Origin: Spirochaetia bacterium
GTDB lineage: Bacteria > Spirochaetota > Spirochaetia > Sphaerochaetales > Sphaerochaetaceae
Assembly (NCBI GenBank): GCA_900769955.1
Contig: CAAGIP010000110.1
Coordinates: forward strand, 1-14,295
DNA: 14,295 bases
Direction: 5' to 3'
Positions 13,995-14,295 of the stretch are shown here, in pieces. The position numbers were made by a program, and so were the translations under genes. How positions within the stretch are numbered: the first letter of the stretch is position 1; each line of letters begins with the position of its first letter. Below the pieces are notes generated by a model. That model worked only from the letters and a program-made list of their open reading frames with translations, was not told where the DNA came from and did no database searches.

Positions 13995-14012
13995 TCGATA
14001 TTTGTTTATCGA
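13995..14012 (-). promoter_or_regulatory. Hairpin or operator in the gldA leader
   Basis: TCGATA and TATCGA form a perfect 6-bp inverted repeat around a six-base loop. On the minus strand it is followed by TTTTT and then by the AGGAGG ribosome binding site at 13982-13987. It could be a weak attenuator, a translation-modulating hairpin or an operator. Confidence 0.5.
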
Positions 14013-14039
14013 AAGAGGAAGTTAATGACATTGCTGCTT

Positions 14040-14069
14040 ATTGTAAACACTCATGGGAAAAACTTACAA
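14040..14069 (-). promoter_or_regulatory. Predicted gldA promoter
   Basis: On the minus strand TTGTAA (14064-14069, four of six matches) is 18 bases from TACAAT (14040-14045, five of six). Transcription from about 14033 would give a leader of some 62 bases that contains the TCGATA hairpin. TTGTAA and TTACAA also form an inverted repeat. Confidence 0.5.
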
Positions 14070-14161
14070 AAAAAAGTAAAACCGTTTCAGGTTGATTCAC
14101 GCACGAACACAGTATAAGTGATGAATGATCAAATCAAAATATAAAATGATCAGAAGAGTAT

Positions 14162-14168
14162 AAAAAAA
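14162..14168 (-). terminator. T-run at the end of 5S rRNA
   Basis: On the minus strand seven T residues start one base after the predicted 3' end of 5S rRNA, where the 5S 3' region can supply the preceding structure. It probably ends the rRNA operon transcript. Confidence 0.45.
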
Positions 14169-14169
14169 G

Positions 14170-14281
14170 CTGGCAGCGACCTACTCTCCCACGGACTGGG
14201 CCGCAGTACCATCGGCGAAGAAGCGTTTCACTGTCGTGTTCGGGATGGGAACGTGTGTTGCCGCTTCTCCATGGTCACCAG
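14170..14281 (-). rRNA. rrf: 5S ribosomal RNA
   Basis: The minus strand carries conserved 5S elements: CCCATCCCGAACACG (loop B/C region), GATGGTACTG and GGGAGAGTAGGTCGCTGCCA near the 3' end. CTGG at the 5' end pairs with CCAG at the 3' end to form helix I, giving a length of about 112 bases. The exact ends may differ by a few bases. The gene appears complete, and since it reads leftward, any 23S and 16S genes should lie beyond the right edge. Confidence 0.95.
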
Positions 14282-14295
14282 GAAATTCATCATGA

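Noticed and set aside
13972..14031. 20-residue N-terminal extension of GldA to an ATG at 14031
   Set aside because: AGGAGG precedes the ATG at 13971 and that start gives the normal family length. The upstream ATG is eight bases after the predicted -10 box, so a minor leaderless form cannot be fully excluded.
14120..14160. Two TGATCA palindromes near the 5S end as a terminator
   Set aside because: The stem would be six base pairs with a long loop and no T-run, in A/T-rich sequence, so chance is the simplest explanation.
1..14295. CRISPR array, prophage or defence island
   Set aside because: No spaced direct repeats, phage structural genes, integrases, nucleases or toxin-antitoxin pairs are visible; the window is a conventional housekeeping and envelope region.

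Overview
The window looks like an ordinary chromosomal segment from a Gram-negative-type bacterium of roughly 48% GC, most likely a spirochaete (Sphaerochaeta/Treponema-like). The hints are a signal peptide plus outer-membrane beta-barrel on a patatin protein, a lipobox lipoprotein, an envelope foldase of the SurA/PpiD type, and a DUF2804 protein. The lineage is inferred, not proved. No phage, CRISPR, restriction or defence genes are visible.

Layout. Positions 1-542 hold no convincing gene, only a short tandem repeat and two hairpins. On the minus strand, topA (4117-1268) is followed by a GNAT acetyltransferase (1268-543) whose start overlaps the topA stop; topA has a near-consensus promoter of its own. 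A short divergent region (5017-5135) separates a secreted fibronectin-III-like protein (minus, 5016-4219) from a lipoprotein (plus, 5136-5834). Next on the plus strand come a membrane-anchored SurA/parvulin-like foldase (5938-7437), a DUF2804 protein (7521-8561) and a DeaD/CsdA-type DEAD-box RNA helicase (8629-10464). Most of these appear to have their own promoter and terminator. The helicase converges on a patatin/beta-barrel protein (minus, 12526-10502), with a shared hairpin terminator between them. Then follow tRNA-Leu(CAA) (plus, 12729-12811), a second bidirectional terminator, glycerol dehydrogenase gldA (minus, 13971-12874), and a complete 5S rRNA (minus, about 14281-14170). The 5S gene is probably the 3' end of an rRNA operon lying beyond the right edge.

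Functional themes. Housekeeping nucleic-acid functions (TopA, RNA helicase, tRNA, 5S) are interspersed with envelope genes (lipoprotein, FN3-like secreted protein, foldase, patatin-barrel). I see no single new multi-gene system. The most interesting signals are small-scale: two genes whose predicted -10 box lies six bases from the start codon and which lack a Shine-Dalgarno sequence (candidate leaderless mRNAs), a UNCG-type hairpin in a 5' UTR, a Shine-Dalgarno sequence held in a perfect hairpin at a two-start gene, a promoter -35 box in the loop of the upstream gene's terminator, and a patatin whose nucleophile elbow reads SNSMG rather than GxSxG.
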